Notes: generated by a model from the sequence alone, not told the origin. A stretch of DNA of 64,000 bases from Actinomyces sp. HMSC035G02 (GCA_001838165.1 KV835854.1:1-64000), one strand, 5' to 3'. Positions 1-9,231 are shown, numbered from the stretch's first letter. Program-made: numbers and translations.

Positions 1-36
1 TGTGCTCCCCACTGTGCTCCCCACTGTGCTCCCCGA
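1..36. repeat. 12-bp tandem repeat, three units, at the window edge
   Basis: Three consecutive copies of a 12-base unit (TGTGCTCCCCAC) are visible; the last two bases of the third copy differ. The array may continue upstream beyond the window. It lies in a C-rich stretch without a gene, about 320 bases before mraZ. No function can be assigned. Confidence 0.7.
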
Positions 37-304
37 GATTCCCCACCTCCCTCCCCGCTGTCTCCCCCGAGAGTGGCGCCGGTGCCCTCCAGACGCTCCC
101 ATGCCTCGTGAAAACGCTGCAATAACAACGAATGAAGGCTGATTGGTCGTGTGCCATCGACTCTGGCAGCCATCGTTTGCCATGGCGCGACTCACCGAGT
201 GTGTGCAAGATTTCCCCCACTTTTCTCCACCTGAATTTTTCGCTGTAATTTCGCCATTTCTGCCCGGTGTATCTCGCGCCACGCCGTAAGTTTCTGCGTA
301 AATA
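37..304. other. Gene-free region upstream of the dcw cluster
   Basis: About 270 bases without a convincing coding region. The first part is C-rich (CCCC runs on the plus strand); the part after about 200 becomes AT-richer, as expected of a promoter region. I cannot pick a clear -35/-10 pair for mraZ. The three MraZ-type boxes begin immediately after this stretch. Confidence 0.5.
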
Positions 305-329
305 TGGGGTTTGGTGGGTTAAAGTGGGG
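305..329 (+). promoter_or_regulatory. Putative MraZ operator: three TGGGN boxes
   Basis: TGGGG (305-309), TGGGT (315-319) and TGGGG (325-329) occur in direct orientation with exactly 10 bases from start to start. MraZ of E. coli is known to bind TGGGN repeats separated by five bases ahead of its own operon. Spacing, orientation and position 30-54 bases before mraZ all match, so autoregulation is a reasonable inference. Confidence 0.75.
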
Positions 330-358
330 GAAAGTTCCGAACAGGGGAGGGCGGTGAC

Positions 359-790
359 ATGTTCCTCGGTACGTATGAGCCCAAGCTCGACGACAAGGGT
401 CGCATGTTCCTGCCCGCGCGCTTTCGTGAGGATATGGAGGGCGGAATCGTCCTCACTCGCGGACAGGAGCACTGCATTTACGCATTCCCTGCGTCGGAGT
501 TCGAGAGCATGACCGCGGAACTGCGCCGCGCGCCCCTGTCGTCCAAGCAGGCGCGTGACTGGATCCGCGTGATGCTCTCGGGTGCCTACAAGGAGGTCCC
601 GGACAAGCAGGGGCGCATCAGCGTCCCTGCAGACCTGCGCGCATACGCCGGTCTGGGTCGTGAGCTCGCCGTCATTGGCGCGGGCTCGCGAGCCGAAATC
701 TGGGATGCCTCGGCCTGGCGCGAATACCTCGCGGTCCAGGAGGAGGTCTTCTCCAACACAGCAGAAGAGATTATTCCCGGGATGTTCTGA
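359..790 (+). CDS. mraZ: Transcriptional regulator MraZ
   Basis: 143 residues, the usual size. MraZ is a DNA-binding protein of the AbrB-like double-fold type that binds upstream of its own dcw operon. The N-terminus [20 protein letters not shown] carries the first conserved DxKGR motif, and a second copy ([14 protein letters not shown]) lies near residues 80-95, giving the two SpoVT/AbrB-like halves. A strong ribosome site GGGGAGG (344-350) precedes the ATG. It is the first gene of the cluster, followed after about 110 bases by rsmH, and three TGGGN boxes lie upstream. MraZ sits in the cytoplasm on DNA; the operon is probably self-repressed. Confidence 0.96.
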   Translation: MFLGTYEPKLDDKGRMFLPARFREDMEGGIVLTRGQEHCIYAFPASEFESMTAELRRAPLSSKQARDWIRVMLSGAYKEVPDKQGRISVPADLRAYAGLGRELAVIGAGSRAEIWDASAWREYLAVQEEVFSNTAEEIIPGMF

Positions 791-901
791 CCCGTACATC
801 CAGGTCTCCGCCCGCTGTTCCGACATCACTTCCCCGGTGGCGGAGCACGGTGGGGGACCTGGGTGGACGGATCGAGGAAGTAGACGTAAAGGAGGCGCGA
901 C

Positions 902-1909
902 ATGCGCGATGCATCGGAGTCGGTGCGCGATTCGTCGCGCCCCGCGAGCGAGCGTCACGTCCCCGTGCTGCTGCGCGAATGCCTCGACATGCTCGCGCCT
1001 GCGATCGAACGCCCCGGTGCCGTTCTCGTGGATGCAACCCTGGGCATGGGTGGGCACACCGAGGGTGCCCTCGAGCGCTTTGAGGGACTCACCGTCATCG
1101 GCATCGACCGCGACCCGCAGGCCATCGAGCTGGCCTCGGCGCGCCTCGAGCGCTTCGGGACGCGTTTCCGTGCGGTCCACACCACCTACGACAACATCGA
1201 TGCGGCCGTCGAGGAGCAGCTCGGAGCCGGCGCTCGCGTGGATGGCGTCCTCATGGACCTGGGAGTGTCCTCCCTCCAGCTCGACGAGGCCGACCGCGGC
1301 TTCGCCTACTCGAAGGATGCTCCGCTCGACATGCGAATGGACGCGACGAGCGGGCAGAGCGCGGCAGACCTGCTGGCCACCGCCTCGGAAGGCGAACTGA
1401 TCCGTATCCTGCGTACCTACGGCGAAGAGAAGTTTGCGCCCCGAATCGCCAGGCTTATCATCCGCCGCCGAGACGACGCGCCCATCACTCGCACAGGCGA
1501 GCTCGTGGACATCATTCGCGAGGCAATCCCGGCACCGGCGAGGCGCACGGGTGGCAACCCGGCGAAACGTACGTTCCAGGCGCTGCGCGTCGCGGTCAAC
1601 GACGAATTAACCATCTTGGAGAGGGCGCTCCCGCGGGCGCTGTCAAGTCTGAGGGTCGGTGGACGCCTAGTCGTGGAGTCCTACCAAAGCCTCGAAGACC
1701 GAATAGTCAAAGATGTGCTGCGCCGCGGCTCCACGTCCGCAGCGCCTCCCGGACTGCCGATCATCCCCGATGAGATGGCTCCCAGCCTGCGCCTGCTGAC
1801 AAAGGGCGCAAACAAGGCCGACCAGGCCGAACAAGACCACAACCCCCGATCCGCTTCCGTGCGACTGCGCGGTGCGGAACTCATCCGTGAATGGAAGGAC
1901 CTCGCATGA
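902..1909 (+). CDS. rsmH: 16S rRNA (cytosine(1402)-N4)-methyltransferase RsmH
   Basis: 335 residues. RsmH (MraW) uses S-adenosylmethionine to methylate N4 of C1402 in the ribosomal P site. Visible landmarks are HVPVLLRECLDML near the start, the SAM-binding DATLGMGGHTEGAL, the LMDLGVSSLQLD motif, and NPAKRTFQALRVAVNDEL in the C-terminal half, all diagnostic of the family. AAAGGAGG (888-895) lies six bases before the ATG. It follows mraZ and overlaps ftsL by four bases (ATGA), so the two are translationally coupled. Nothing unusual. Confidence 0.97.
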   Translation: MRDASESVRDSSRPASERHVPVLLRECLDMLAPAIERPGAVLVDATLGMGGHTEGALERFEGLTVIGIDRDPQAIELASARLERFGTRFRAVHTTYDNIDAAVEEQLGAGARVDGVLMDLGVSSLQLDEADRGFAYSKDAPLDMRMDATSGQSAADLLATASEGELIRILRTYGEEKFAPRIARLIIRRRDDAPITRTGELVDIIREAIPAPARRTGGNPAKRTFQALRVAVNDELTILERALPRALSSLRVGGRLVVESYQSLEDRIVKDVLRRGSTSAAPPGLPIIPDEMAPSLRLLTKGANKADQAEQDHNPRSASVRLRGAELIREWKDLA

Positions 1910-2298
1910 GTGCAGCAACCGCGAAGGCACGTCCCGCAGCGCGCCCCGAGCTGCGCCGCGACGAGGTCCACGAGCTACGTCTCGTCCAGGGCACCCGCCC
2001 GCGCCGTTCCTTGATGGCCATCGTGGCTCTCCTCGTGGCGGTCGCTCTGGCATCCGTGGTGACCTCGATGGTGCTCAACACTCGCATGGCGCAGACCTCC
2101 TTTGAGATCCGCGAGCAGCAGCTCGTGCTCAACGAACTGGAGGCGCAGTCGTGGACCATGCGCGCCGAGCTGGACCGTAAGGCGTCGCCGACGGAGCTGG
2201 AGAAGGCTGCCAAGGCAAACGGCATGGTGCCCGCCGGCAAGTCCGGTTTCATCACGCTTGAGACCGGTACTGTCGAGGCTGGAACCCCCGCGAAGTAA
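1906..2298 (+). CDS. ftsL: Cell division protein FtsL-like
   Basis: 130 residues: a cytoplasmic head of about 35 residues rich in Arg, one membrane span (roughly residues 36-56, SLMAIVALLVAVALASVV), then a periplasmic-side helix likely to form a coiled coil (EIREQQLVLNELEAQ). This is the FtsL/DivIC septum-initiator layout; primary sequence of the family is poorly conserved, so position between rsmH and ftsI carries much of the call. I chose the ATG at 1906, which overlaps the rsmH stop (ATGA) and has GGAAGGAC at correct spacing, over an in-frame ATG at 1891. FtsL scaffolds the FtsQ/FtsB/FtsW/FtsI complex. Confidence 0.85.
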   Translation: MSAATAKARPAARPELRRDEVHELRLVQGTRPRRSLMAIVALLVAVALASVVTSMVLNTRMAQTSFEIREQQLVLNELEAQSWTMRAELDRKASPTELEKAAKANGMVPAGKSGFITLETGTVEAGTPAK

Positions 2299-2315
2299 CT
2301 CGGAGGCGAGTGCCT

Positions 2316-4049
2316 ATGGATACCGTCATCACGCGTTCACGGTGGGTCTTGGGATTTTTCATCTTTGCCCTGAGCATCTGCGCCGTGCGGCTCGTGCAGC
2401 TGCAGATCATTGAAGGACCCTCCCTGGCTGCTCAGGGGCAGCGTGTGCGTACGTCTTCGACCGAAGTCGCGGCCGCGCGCGGAACGATCACCGATGCAAC
2501 CGGCGTGGTGCTGGCGAACTCGATCCAGACCTACGACATCGCCGTCAACCAGGTGAATATTCGCGCCTATGTGCATCGCGATGACGATGGTAACGAGGTC
2601 GGGCGAGGCCCCGCTGAGGCCGCTCGTCAGCTCGCCCCGCTCCTCGGCATGAACGAGGCCGAGCTGGGCGGCATGATGCTGGGCGATTCGACCTACGAGT
2701 ACATCAAGCGAAACGTCGATGCGGTGACCTACCGTGAGATCCGTAAGCTCGACATCTACGGGATCGAGTGGGAGTCCGTCTTCGAACGCGAATACCCCAA
2801 CGGCAACGTGGCGGCCCCGGTCATCGGTACGGTGAACGCTGAGGGGCAGGGCTCCTCGGGCATGGAGGCCCAGTTCGACACCTTCCTGACGGGCACCCCG
2901 GGCGCGCAGGCCTTTGAGATCGCTCCCAACGGTGCCGTCATGCCCGGCGGCAAGAAGACGACGGTGGAACCCAAGAACGGTGGCAACGTTGAGCTGACGC
3001 TGCACGCTGACCTCCAGCACCAGGTGCAGGATCTCCTGGACGCGCGCGTCGCGAAGCACCAGGCCGACTGGGGTGCGGTCGTCATTGAAGACGTCGCGAC
3101 GGGGCATGTCCTCGTCATGGCGGATTCGAACTCGACGGAGCCCGACAACGCCAAGCCTCAGAAGGTGCACGCTGTGCAGGACACCTTCGAGCCGGGCTCG
3201 GTGGGCAAGCTCGTGACCGTGGGAACGGCCCTTAACCAGGGGACGATCACCCCGACGAGTGTTTTCCAGGTTCCCTACGCGCTGGATCTGCCTGATGCCG
3301 GTGGCCCTATCACGGACTTCCACGAGCACGCTGGTGAGACCTTGACGGCAACGGGTGTGTTGGCGGAGTCTTCGAACACGGGAACGGTGCTCATCGGCCA
3401 AACGGTGAGCGATGATCAGCGTTACTCCATGATGCGCGCCTTTGGCTTTGGCCAGGAGACAGGTATCGAGCTGCCCGGCGAGTCTGCGGGTCTTGTGCGC
3501 AGTGCCGACCAGTTGCAGGGACGTGATCGCTACGTGACGATGTTCGGTCAGGCCTACGCGATTACGGCGATGCAGGAGGCATCCGCTCTCGCCACGATCG
3601 CGAACGGGGGAGTGCGCATCGCCCCGCACATTGTGAAGTCGTGGACGAATGCGGATGGAACGGTCGAGGTTCCCGACTCTAGCCAGCCCGTGCAGGTCAT
3701 GGATGCGCAGGCGGCCTCGCAGCTGCTGACCATGATGGAATCCGTCGTTGAGGATGACCGCGGTACCGCCGGTGCCGCGAAGGTCCCGGGCTACCGGGTC
3801 GGCGTGAAGACGGGTACCGCCGAGACCGTCATTGACGGCGCTTCGGGCCTCGTGTCGACCACTGCGGGCATTATCCCCGCGGACGCGCCGCGCCTGGCGA
3901 TCGCCGTGGTTCTCTACAATCCGAAGGTGGTGTCGGTCTCATCTGATTCGTCAGCCCCGCTTTTTGGCGACATCGCGCGTACGGCGGTCGCGAACCTGGG
4001 TATCCCCGCGTCTACGGGGTCAGCTAACCTGTATCCGACGACCCCGTGA
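2316..4049 (+). CDS. ftsI: Septal peptidoglycan transpeptidase FtsI (PBP3 class B)
   Basis: 577 residues. Class B penicillin-binding protein that cross-links septal peptidoglycan. One N-terminal membrane anchor (WVLGFFIFALSICAVRLV) is followed by the PBP dimerisation domain and a transpeptidase domain with all three motifs: SVGK with nucleophile Ser295, SSN at 352-354, and KTG at 498-500. The ATG at 2316 has CGGAGG (2301-2306) nine bases upstream; an in-frame GTG at 2310 is too close to that site. It follows ftsL and precedes murF directly, without the murE normally found between them. Confidence 0.95.
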   Translation: MDTVITRSRWVLGFFIFALSICAVRLVQLQIIEGPSLAAQGQRVRTSSTEVAAARGTITDATGVVLANSIQTYDIAVNQVNIRAYVHRDDDGNEVGRGPAEAARQLAPLLGMNEAELGGMMLGDSTYEYIKRNVDAVTYREIRKLDIYGIEWESVFEREYPNGNVAAPVIGTVNAEGQGSSGMEAQFDTFLTGTPGAQAFEIAPNGAVMPGGKKTTVEPKNGGNVELTLHADLQHQVQDLLDARVAKHQADWGAVVIEDVATGHVLVMADSNSTEPDNAKPQKVHAVQDTFEPGSVGKLVTVGTALNQGTITPTSVFQVPYALDLPDAGGPITDFHEHAGETLTATGVLAESSNTGTVLIGQTVSDDQRYSMMRAFGFGQETGIELPGESAGLVRSADQLQGRDRYVTMFGQAYAITAMQEASALATIANGGVRIAPHIVKSWTNADGTVEVPDSSQPVQVMDAQAASQLLTMMESVVEDDRGTAGAAKVPGYRVGVKTGTAETVIDGASGLVSTTAGIIPADAPRLAIAVVLYNPKVVSVSSDSSAPLFGDIARTAVANLGIPASTGSANLYPTTP

Positions 4050-4066
4050 GTCTGAAGGAGTAAAGC

Positions 4067-5464
4067 ATGCAGGCATCAGCCCAGTGGATCGCTGAGGCAG
4101 TGTCGGGTCGCCTCGTGGGGAACGACGTTCCCGTGACGGGGCCCGTGGTGACGGATTCTCGCGAGGCGCAGGCAGGGTCGCTCTACGTTGCGCGCCGCGG
4201 TGAGAGCGCCGACGGTCACGCGTTCGTGTCCGGTGCGGTCGAGCGCGGTGCGGTCGCCGTTATCGTCGAGCACGAGGTCGACGCGGCCGTGGCTCAGATC
4301 GTCGTCGAGGATTCGACCGAGGCGCTGGGGGCCCTGGCTCGTGCGCACGTCACAAAGCTGCGCAGTAGTGGCGACCTGGATGTCATCGCAATGACCGGCT
4401 CCGTGGGTAAGACGACCACGAAGGACCTGCTACTCCAGATCATGAGCGAGGACGGGCCGACGGTGGCCCCCAAGCTGTCTTTCAATAACGAGGTCGGCCT
4501 GCCCCTGACGGTGCTCCTGGCCGACGAGTCGACGCGCCACCTCGTCCTCGAGATGGGCGCCTCAGGGCCCGGCCACATCACCTACCTGACGGACATCGTC
4601 GCCCCCGACGTGGCCATCGAGCTGTGCGTGGGCCACGCCCACGTGGGTGGCTTCGGCGGTTTCGAGGGCGTTGCGGCCGCGAAGGCCGAGCTCATCAAGG
4701 GAACCCGCCCGGGCGGACCGGTCATCCTGAACACGGACGACCCGAACGTCGAGGCCATGGCTCCGTTGGCGACCGGACGGGTCATCCGCTTCTCGGCGTC
4801 GGGCAACGAGCGTGCCGACGTTCTCGCGCGCGACGTGCGCCTCGACCGTGCCGACCGCGCATCCTTTACCCTGGTGACCCCCGAAGGGGAAGCTCCCATC
4901 GATCTGAAGATTGTGGGTCGTCATCACGTCGCGAACGCGCTGGCCGCCGCCGCCGGTGCGCTCACCCTCGGGGTGAGCCTTCAGACCGTGGCTACCGTTC
5001 TGTCGCGTGCTCGTGCGCTGAGCCCGCACCGCATGGACGTCCACGAGCTACGCGTCGATGGAACGGACCTGACGCTCATCGATGACTCCTACAACGCGAA
5101 CCTGGATTCGATGCGTGCGGGTATCGCCGCCCTCGCTTCGATTGGTCGCGACAGCCAGCGCATCGCCGTTCTCGGCGAGATGCTCGAGCTGGGGGAGGAC
5201 TCCCAGTCGCTCCACCAGCAGGTGGGCGCCTTGATCGCGGATGCGGGAGTTGACACACTCATTGGTCTTGGCGCAGATGCCCACTACTATCTAGAGGGAG
5301 CCCCCGACGTGCTCAATCGTGAGGTTGCCGCGGATCCACAGGATGCCGCGCGGCTCGCCCTGGAACACGCTAAGGACGGTGCAGTCGTCCTCGTCAAGGG
5401 TTCTTTCGGTTCGCAATCGTGGCAGGTGGCTGACATCCTGCGGGAGAAGGGAACGACCCGGTGA
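4067..5464 (+). CDS. murF: UDP-MurNAc-tripeptide:D-Ala-D-Ala ligase MurF
   Basis: 465 residues. Cytoplasmic ATP-dependent ligase adding D-Ala-D-Ala to the UDP-MurNAc-tripeptide. It has the Mur ligase N-terminal domain, an ATP loop GSVGKTT (residues 111-117) and the MurF-typical FNNEVGLPLTVL, which separates it from MurE. The SYNANLDSM motif in the C-terminal domain also fits MurF. GAAGGAG (4054-4060) precedes the ATG. The stop overlaps the GTG of mraY (GTGA). It sits 17 bases after ftsI. Confidence 0.95.
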   Translation: MQASAQWIAEAVSGRLVGNDVPVTGPVVTDSREAQAGSLYVARRGESADGHAFVSGAVERGAVAVIVEHEVDAAVAQIVVEDSTEALGALARAHVTKLRSSGDLDVIAMTGSVGKTTTKDLLLQIMSEDGPTVAPKLSFNNEVGLPLTVLLADESTRHLVLEMGASGPGHITYLTDIVAPDVAIELCVGHAHVGGFGGFEGVAAAKAELIKGTRPGGPVILNTDDPNVEAMAPLATGRVIRFSASGNERADVLARDVRLDRADRASFTLVTPEGEAPIDLKIVGRHHVANALAAAAGALTLGVSLQTVATVLSRARALSPHRMDVHELRVDGTDLTLIDDSYNANLDSMRAGIAALASIGRDSQRIAVLGEMLELGEDSQSLHQQVGALIADAGVDTLIGLGADAHYYLEGAPDVLNREVAADPQDAARLALEHAKDGAVVLVKGSFGSQSWQVADILREKGTTR

Positions 5465-6546
5465 TTGGACTTATTGCCGCGTTTATTATCGCGATGGCCC
5501 TGTCCGTGACGGGCACGCCAATCCTCATCCGTTTCCTGGTCATGCACCAGTACGGGCAGTTCATCCGCCAGGACGGGCCGACCCAGCACCTGACCAAGCG
5601 TGGCACGCCCACGATGGGCGGCGTCGTCATCATCTTGGCGACGGTCGTCGCGTGGCTGATCGGCTCTGTTGTCGCGGGCGCCGGGCCGTCGTGGTCCGGC
5701 TTGCTGCTGATCTTCCTGTTCGTCGGACTGGGCGTCATTGGCCTCCTCGACGACGGCATTAAGATCATGCGTCAGCGTTCTCTCGGCCTGCACCCCTCCG
5801 GTAAGATCATCGGACAGGTAGCCGTGGCCTCGCTCTTCGCCCTGGGCACGCTCATCAAGCCCAACGAGTTCGGTGAGTACCCGGGCACCCTCGCGATTTC
5901 TTTCGCGCGTCCCACGGCCGTGACCCTGGGCTTTGCGGGCCTGGGCCTGGGTATTGCCCTGTACCTCATCTGGACCAACCTCATCGTGACGGCCTGGTCG
6001 AACGCCACGAACCTGACGGATGGCCTCGACGGCCTGGCCGCGGGCGTCTCGATCTTTGTCTTCGGCGCGTACACGTTCATCACCTACTTCCAGCGGATTC
6101 AGGCTTGTACGCAGCTTGGCGCGAACCCGGCGAACTGCTACTCGACGCGAGACCCCCTCGACCTGGCGATCTTCTGTGCCGCACTGATCGGTGCTCTCGC
6201 GGGCTTCCTGTGGTGGAATGCCTCGCCGGCCCAGATCTTCATGGGTGACACGGGCGCCCTCGCCCTCGGAGGAGCCGTCGCCGGCCTGTCGATCCTCACC
6301 CAGACGCAGCTGCTCGCCATCGTCGTCGGCGGCCTGTTCGTCGCCGTCGTCCTCTCCGACGTCATCCAGATCAGCGTCTTTAAGGCCACTGGCAAGCGCG
6401 TCTTCCGCATGGCGCCGCTGCACCACCACTTCGAGTTGCTCGGGTGGAAGGAAGTAACGATCGTGATCCGCTTCTGGCTGATCGCCGCGATCATCGCGGT
6501 GGCCGGCGCGGGCCTGTTCTACGCAGAGTGGGTGTCCCTTCGATGA
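5461..6546 (+). CDS. mraY: Phospho-MurNAc-pentapeptide transferase MraY
   Basis: 361 residues, polytopic membrane enzyme that transfers phospho-MurNAc-pentapeptide from UDP to undecaprenyl phosphate, giving lipid I. Family motifs include KRGTPTMGGVVII, the acidic pair in LLDDGIKI, NATNLTDGLDGLA and APLHHHFELLGWKE near the C-terminus. GTG start overlapping the murF stop by four bases. Coupled by ATGA to murD. About ten membrane spans are apparent from the hydrophobic stretches. Confidence 0.97.
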   Translation: MIGLIAAFIIAMALSVTGTPILIRFLVMHQYGQFIRQDGPTQHLTKRGTPTMGGVVIILATVVAWLIGSVVAGAGPSWSGLLLIFLFVGLGVIGLLDDGIKIMRQRSLGLHPSGKIIGQVAVASLFALGTLIKPNEFGEYPGTLAISFARPTAVTLGFAGLGLGIALYLIWTNLIVTAWSNATNLTDGLDGLAAGVSIFVFGAYTFITYFQRIQACTQLGANPANCYSTRDPLDLAIFCAALIGALAGFLWWNASPAQIFMGDTGALALGGAVAGLSILTQTQLLAIVVGGLFVAVVLSDVIQISVFKATGKRVFRMAPLHHHFELLGWKEVTIVIRFWLIAAIIAVAGAGLFYAEWVSLR

Positions 6547-7988
6547 GCCGTTTCGCTGCTGTCGTCGGCTGGGGTAAGTCCGGGCAGGGTGCTGCCGGCG
6601 CACTGCTTGCACGCGCCTGGCAGGTGCGTGCCTTCGATGCGCGCGGGGGACAGTCCCTGTTCTTCGATGACGTCGCCGGCGTCGATGTTCATGTCGACGA
6701 AGATCCCGGCTCTCTTGCGCGCGCGATCGTCGAGGCCAGCCCCGACCTCGTCGTCGTGTCTCCGGGCATTCCCGCACACCACCCGGTCTTCTCCGCCTGT
6801 GAGGCCGCCGGCATCGAGGTGTGGGGCGAGGTTGAACTCGCCTGGCGTCTCCAGGAGGAGGGCCCGCACGCGGGGCGCCCGTGGCTGGTCGTGACCGGCA
6901 CGAACGGAAAGACGACGACGGTCGGCATGCTCGGCGAGATCCTGCGCTGCGCGGGTGCCAAGGCCGAAGAGGTCGGCAATATCGGGACGCCGATTACGCG
7001 GGCGATTGACTCCGACGCCGAAGTGTTTGCGGTGGAGCTGTCCAGCTTCCAGCTGCACACGGCACGGACGGTTTCGCCCCTGGCGTCGATCTGTCTGAAC
7101 GTGGATGCCGATCACCTGGACTGGCATGGCAGCGTGGAGGCGTACGCGGCCGATAAGGCGCGCGTCTACGAGAACACGATCCGCGCATGCGTCTACCCCG
7201 CGTCCGATCGACGCGTGGAGCAGATGGTGGAGAACGCCGACGTCGTGGAGGGTGCTCGCGCGATCGGGCTGACCCTCGGCGCGCCGACAGTCTCCCAGTT
7301 CGGCATCGTCGACGGCCTGCTGGTCGACCGCGCGTTCGTGGAGGACCGCGCGCGTCACGCCGCCGCCCTCGCGCATATTTCTGACTTGGCGGGGGCGTAC
7401 GGCCCCCACCCGTCCGCCGCGGTTCTGTCGGACGCCCTGGCTGCCGCGGCCCTTGCCCGCGCGTACGGCGTTGAGCCCGAGGCCGTCGAGGCGGGTCTGC
7501 GCGCGTTCCGGCCGGCCGGACACCGTCGCGCGATTATCGCCCACGCCGCGGACCTGACGTGGGTGGACGATTCGAAGGCGACGAATGCGCACGCCGCGCG
7601 CGCCTCTCTCGCGGGACTGCCGCCGCGCAGCGCCATCTGGATTGTCGGTGGCGACGCGAAGGGACAGGACTTCTCGGAACTGATCCGCCAGGTCGAGCCG
7701 ACGCTGCGCGGCGTCGTCGTCATCGGCGAGGACCGCGCGCCTCTCGTGGAAGCGCTGCAGGCCGGCGCGCCGAACGTTCCCCGCGTCGAGGTTGACGGCC
7801 ACAAGGACTGGATGTTCTCGGTCGTCAACGAGGCCGTGGCACTGTCCATGCCGGGCGACACCGTCGTGCTCGCCCCGGCCTGCGCATCGTGGGATCAGTT
7901 CGATAACTACGGTCAGCGTGGCGACGCGTTTGCTGATGCCGTGTCGCGCCTGGCGGCCCAGTGGGGGAGCGCCGGTGGCGACGAATAA
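6543..7988 (+). CDS. murD: UDP-MurNAc-L-alanine:D-glutamate ligase MurD
   Basis: 481 residues. Adds D-glutamate to UDP-MurNAc-L-Ala. The N-terminus MSRFAAVVGWGKSG forms the Rossmann-type first domain; the ATP loop GTNGKTTTVG and the YAADKARVYEN and WVDDSKATNAHAARASL motifs are those of MurD. The ATG at 6543 overlaps the mraY stop (ATGA); longer in-frame readings run back into mraY and are not needed. It overlaps the start of ftsW by 14 bases, so the genes are one transcript. Confidence 0.96.
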   Translation: MSRFAAVVGWGKSGQGAAGALLARAWQVRAFDARGGQSLFFDDVAGVDVHVDEDPGSLARAIVEASPDLVVVSPGIPAHHPVFSACEAAGIEVWGEVELAWRLQEEGPHAGRPWLVVTGTNGKTTTVGMLGEILRCAGAKAEEVGNIGTPITRAIDSDAEVFAVELSSFQLHTARTVSPLASICLNVDADHLDWHGSVEAYAADKARVYENTIRACVYPASDRRVEQMVENADVVEGARAIGLTLGAPTVSQFGIVDGLLVDRAFVEDRARHAAALAHISDLAGAYGPHPSAAVLSDALAAAALARAYGVEPEAVEAGLRAFRPAGHRRAIIAHAADLTWVDDSKATNAHAARASLAGLPPRSAIWIVGGDAKGQDFSELIRQVEPTLRGVVVIGEDRAPLVEALQAGAPNVPRVEVDGHKDWMFSVVNEAVALSMPGDTVVLAPACASWDQFDNYGQRGDAFADAVSRLAAQWGSAGGDE

Positions 7989-9231
7989 GCGCGGCTGGCA
8001 CATCCCGACGATCACGCTGCCTCGCATTCGATTCGGGTCGGGACAGGAACGCAAGGATGATCCGGCGATGACGTACTACCTCGTCATTCTGCCGGCTCTG
8101 CTGCTGTCGGTGTTCGGTCTCATCATGGGCTTTTCAGCGCAGACGGTCACCGCGATCGCGCAGGGCGAGAACCCCTACACGGCGTACGCTCGCCCGCTGA
8201 TCATCATCCTCGCGTCGCTCGTGATTGCGACGATTGTCCTTCTCGTGCCTCAGCGGTGGCTCATGCACGTGGCCCCCGTCATGTTCGTGGGTGCGCTCGT
8301 TTTCCAATCCCTGGTCCTGAGCCCTTTGGGCCGTTCGGAGGGTGGTAACGCGAACTGGGTGAAGGTGGGTCCGATCATGGCCCAGCCCTCCGAGTTCCTC
8401 AAGCTTGCGCTCATCGTGTTCTTGGGTTTCATGGTTTCGAAATCGGCGTCGAAGCGCGGCGATTGGAAGGCCATGAGTGTGGCTGTCGGACTACCGATCC
8501 TGACGGCGCTCGGCGCGGTCATGCTGGGCCGAGACATGGGCACCGCGATGGTCGTGGCCGTCGGCGCACTGGGAGCGATGTGGGTGGCAGGTCTGCCCAA
8601 GCGCTGGTTCGGCGGCCTCATCATGCTCGCCGTACCGACGATGGTGCTGCTCGTTTTGTCGAACCCGACCCGTATCCGCCGTATCATGGCGATTCTTCCG
8701 GGCACATCAAAAGGACCGGACGAGTCCGCTCCCGAGCAGATCGACCATTCGCTGTGGGCGCTGGGCTCGGGTGGCCTGACCGGTCTCGGACCGGGTGCCT
8801 CGCGCGAGAAGTGGAACTACCTGCAGGCGGCGCACACGGACTTTATTTTCGCGATCGTCGGCGAGGAATTTGGCCTGCTGGGAGCCCTCGGAGTGCTGCT
8901 GTGCCTGGGCCTGCTGATCTGGGGCATGTTCCGCGTGGCGCGCGAATCCTCGGATCTGTTTGTGACGATCGTGTCCTCGGGCGTGGCCTCGTGGATCGGC
9001 ATCCAGACGGTCATCAATGTCCTGTCCGTGACGGGACTGGGACCGGTTATCGGTGTGCCTCTGCCGCTCGTGTCCTACGGAGGTTCGTCGTTCCTGTTTA
9101 CGATCACTGCGATCGCCGTTGTTGCCTCGTTCGCCCGAGCGCGCGCGGGCATTTGGATGATCGGCCGTCCGGACGAGGCCTCGGCTGGGCGTGATCCCCG
9201 CCTCGCCCCTCGTCGTCGCGCGGCGCGCTAA
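7975..9231 (+). CDS. ftsW: Septal peptidoglycan glycosyltransferase FtsW
   Basis: 418 residues from the GTG at 7975, which has GGGGGAG a few bases upstream and overlaps the end of murD. SEDS-family polymerase of lipid II that works with FtsI at the septum. About ten membrane spans; family marks include RSEGGNANWVKVGPIMAQPSE, LGRDMGTAMV, QAAHTDFIFAIVGEEFGLLG and GVPLPLVSYGGSSF. The cytoplasmic N-terminus of about 30 residues is basic. It is separated from murG by 72 bases, the widest gap inside the mur genes. Confidence 0.96.
   Translation: MATNKRGWHIPTITLPRIRFGSGQERKDDPAMTYYLVILPALLLSVFGLIMGFSAQTVTAIAQGENPYTAYARPLIIILASLVIATIVLLVPQRWLMHVAPVMFVGALVFQSLVLSPLGRSEGGNANWVKVGPIMAQPSEFLKLALIVFLGFMVSKSASKRGDWKAMSVAVGLPILTALGAVMLGRDMGTAMVVAVGALGAMWVAGLPKRWFGGLIMLAVPTMVLLVLSNPTRIRRIMAILPGTSKGPDESAPEQIDHSLWALGSGGLTGLGPGASREKWNYLQAAHTDFIFAIVGEEFGLLGALGVLLCLGLLIWGMFRVARESSDLFVTIVSSGVASWIGIQTVINVLSVTGLGPVIGVPLPLVSYGGSSFLFTITAIAVVASFARARAGIWMIGRPDEASAGRDPRLAPRRRAAR

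Noticed and set aside
1..36. Tandem repeats as a CRISPR array
   Set aside because: Units are adjacent 12-mers with no spacers, and there are no cas genes.
267..512. An 81-codon frame over the mraZ start
   Set aside because: It overlaps mraZ in another frame, has no recognisable protein and would cover the MraZ boxes.
6444..6542. Longer N-terminus for murD
   Set aside because: It lies inside mraY; the ATG at 6543 overlaps the mraY stop and begins the conserved MurD fold.
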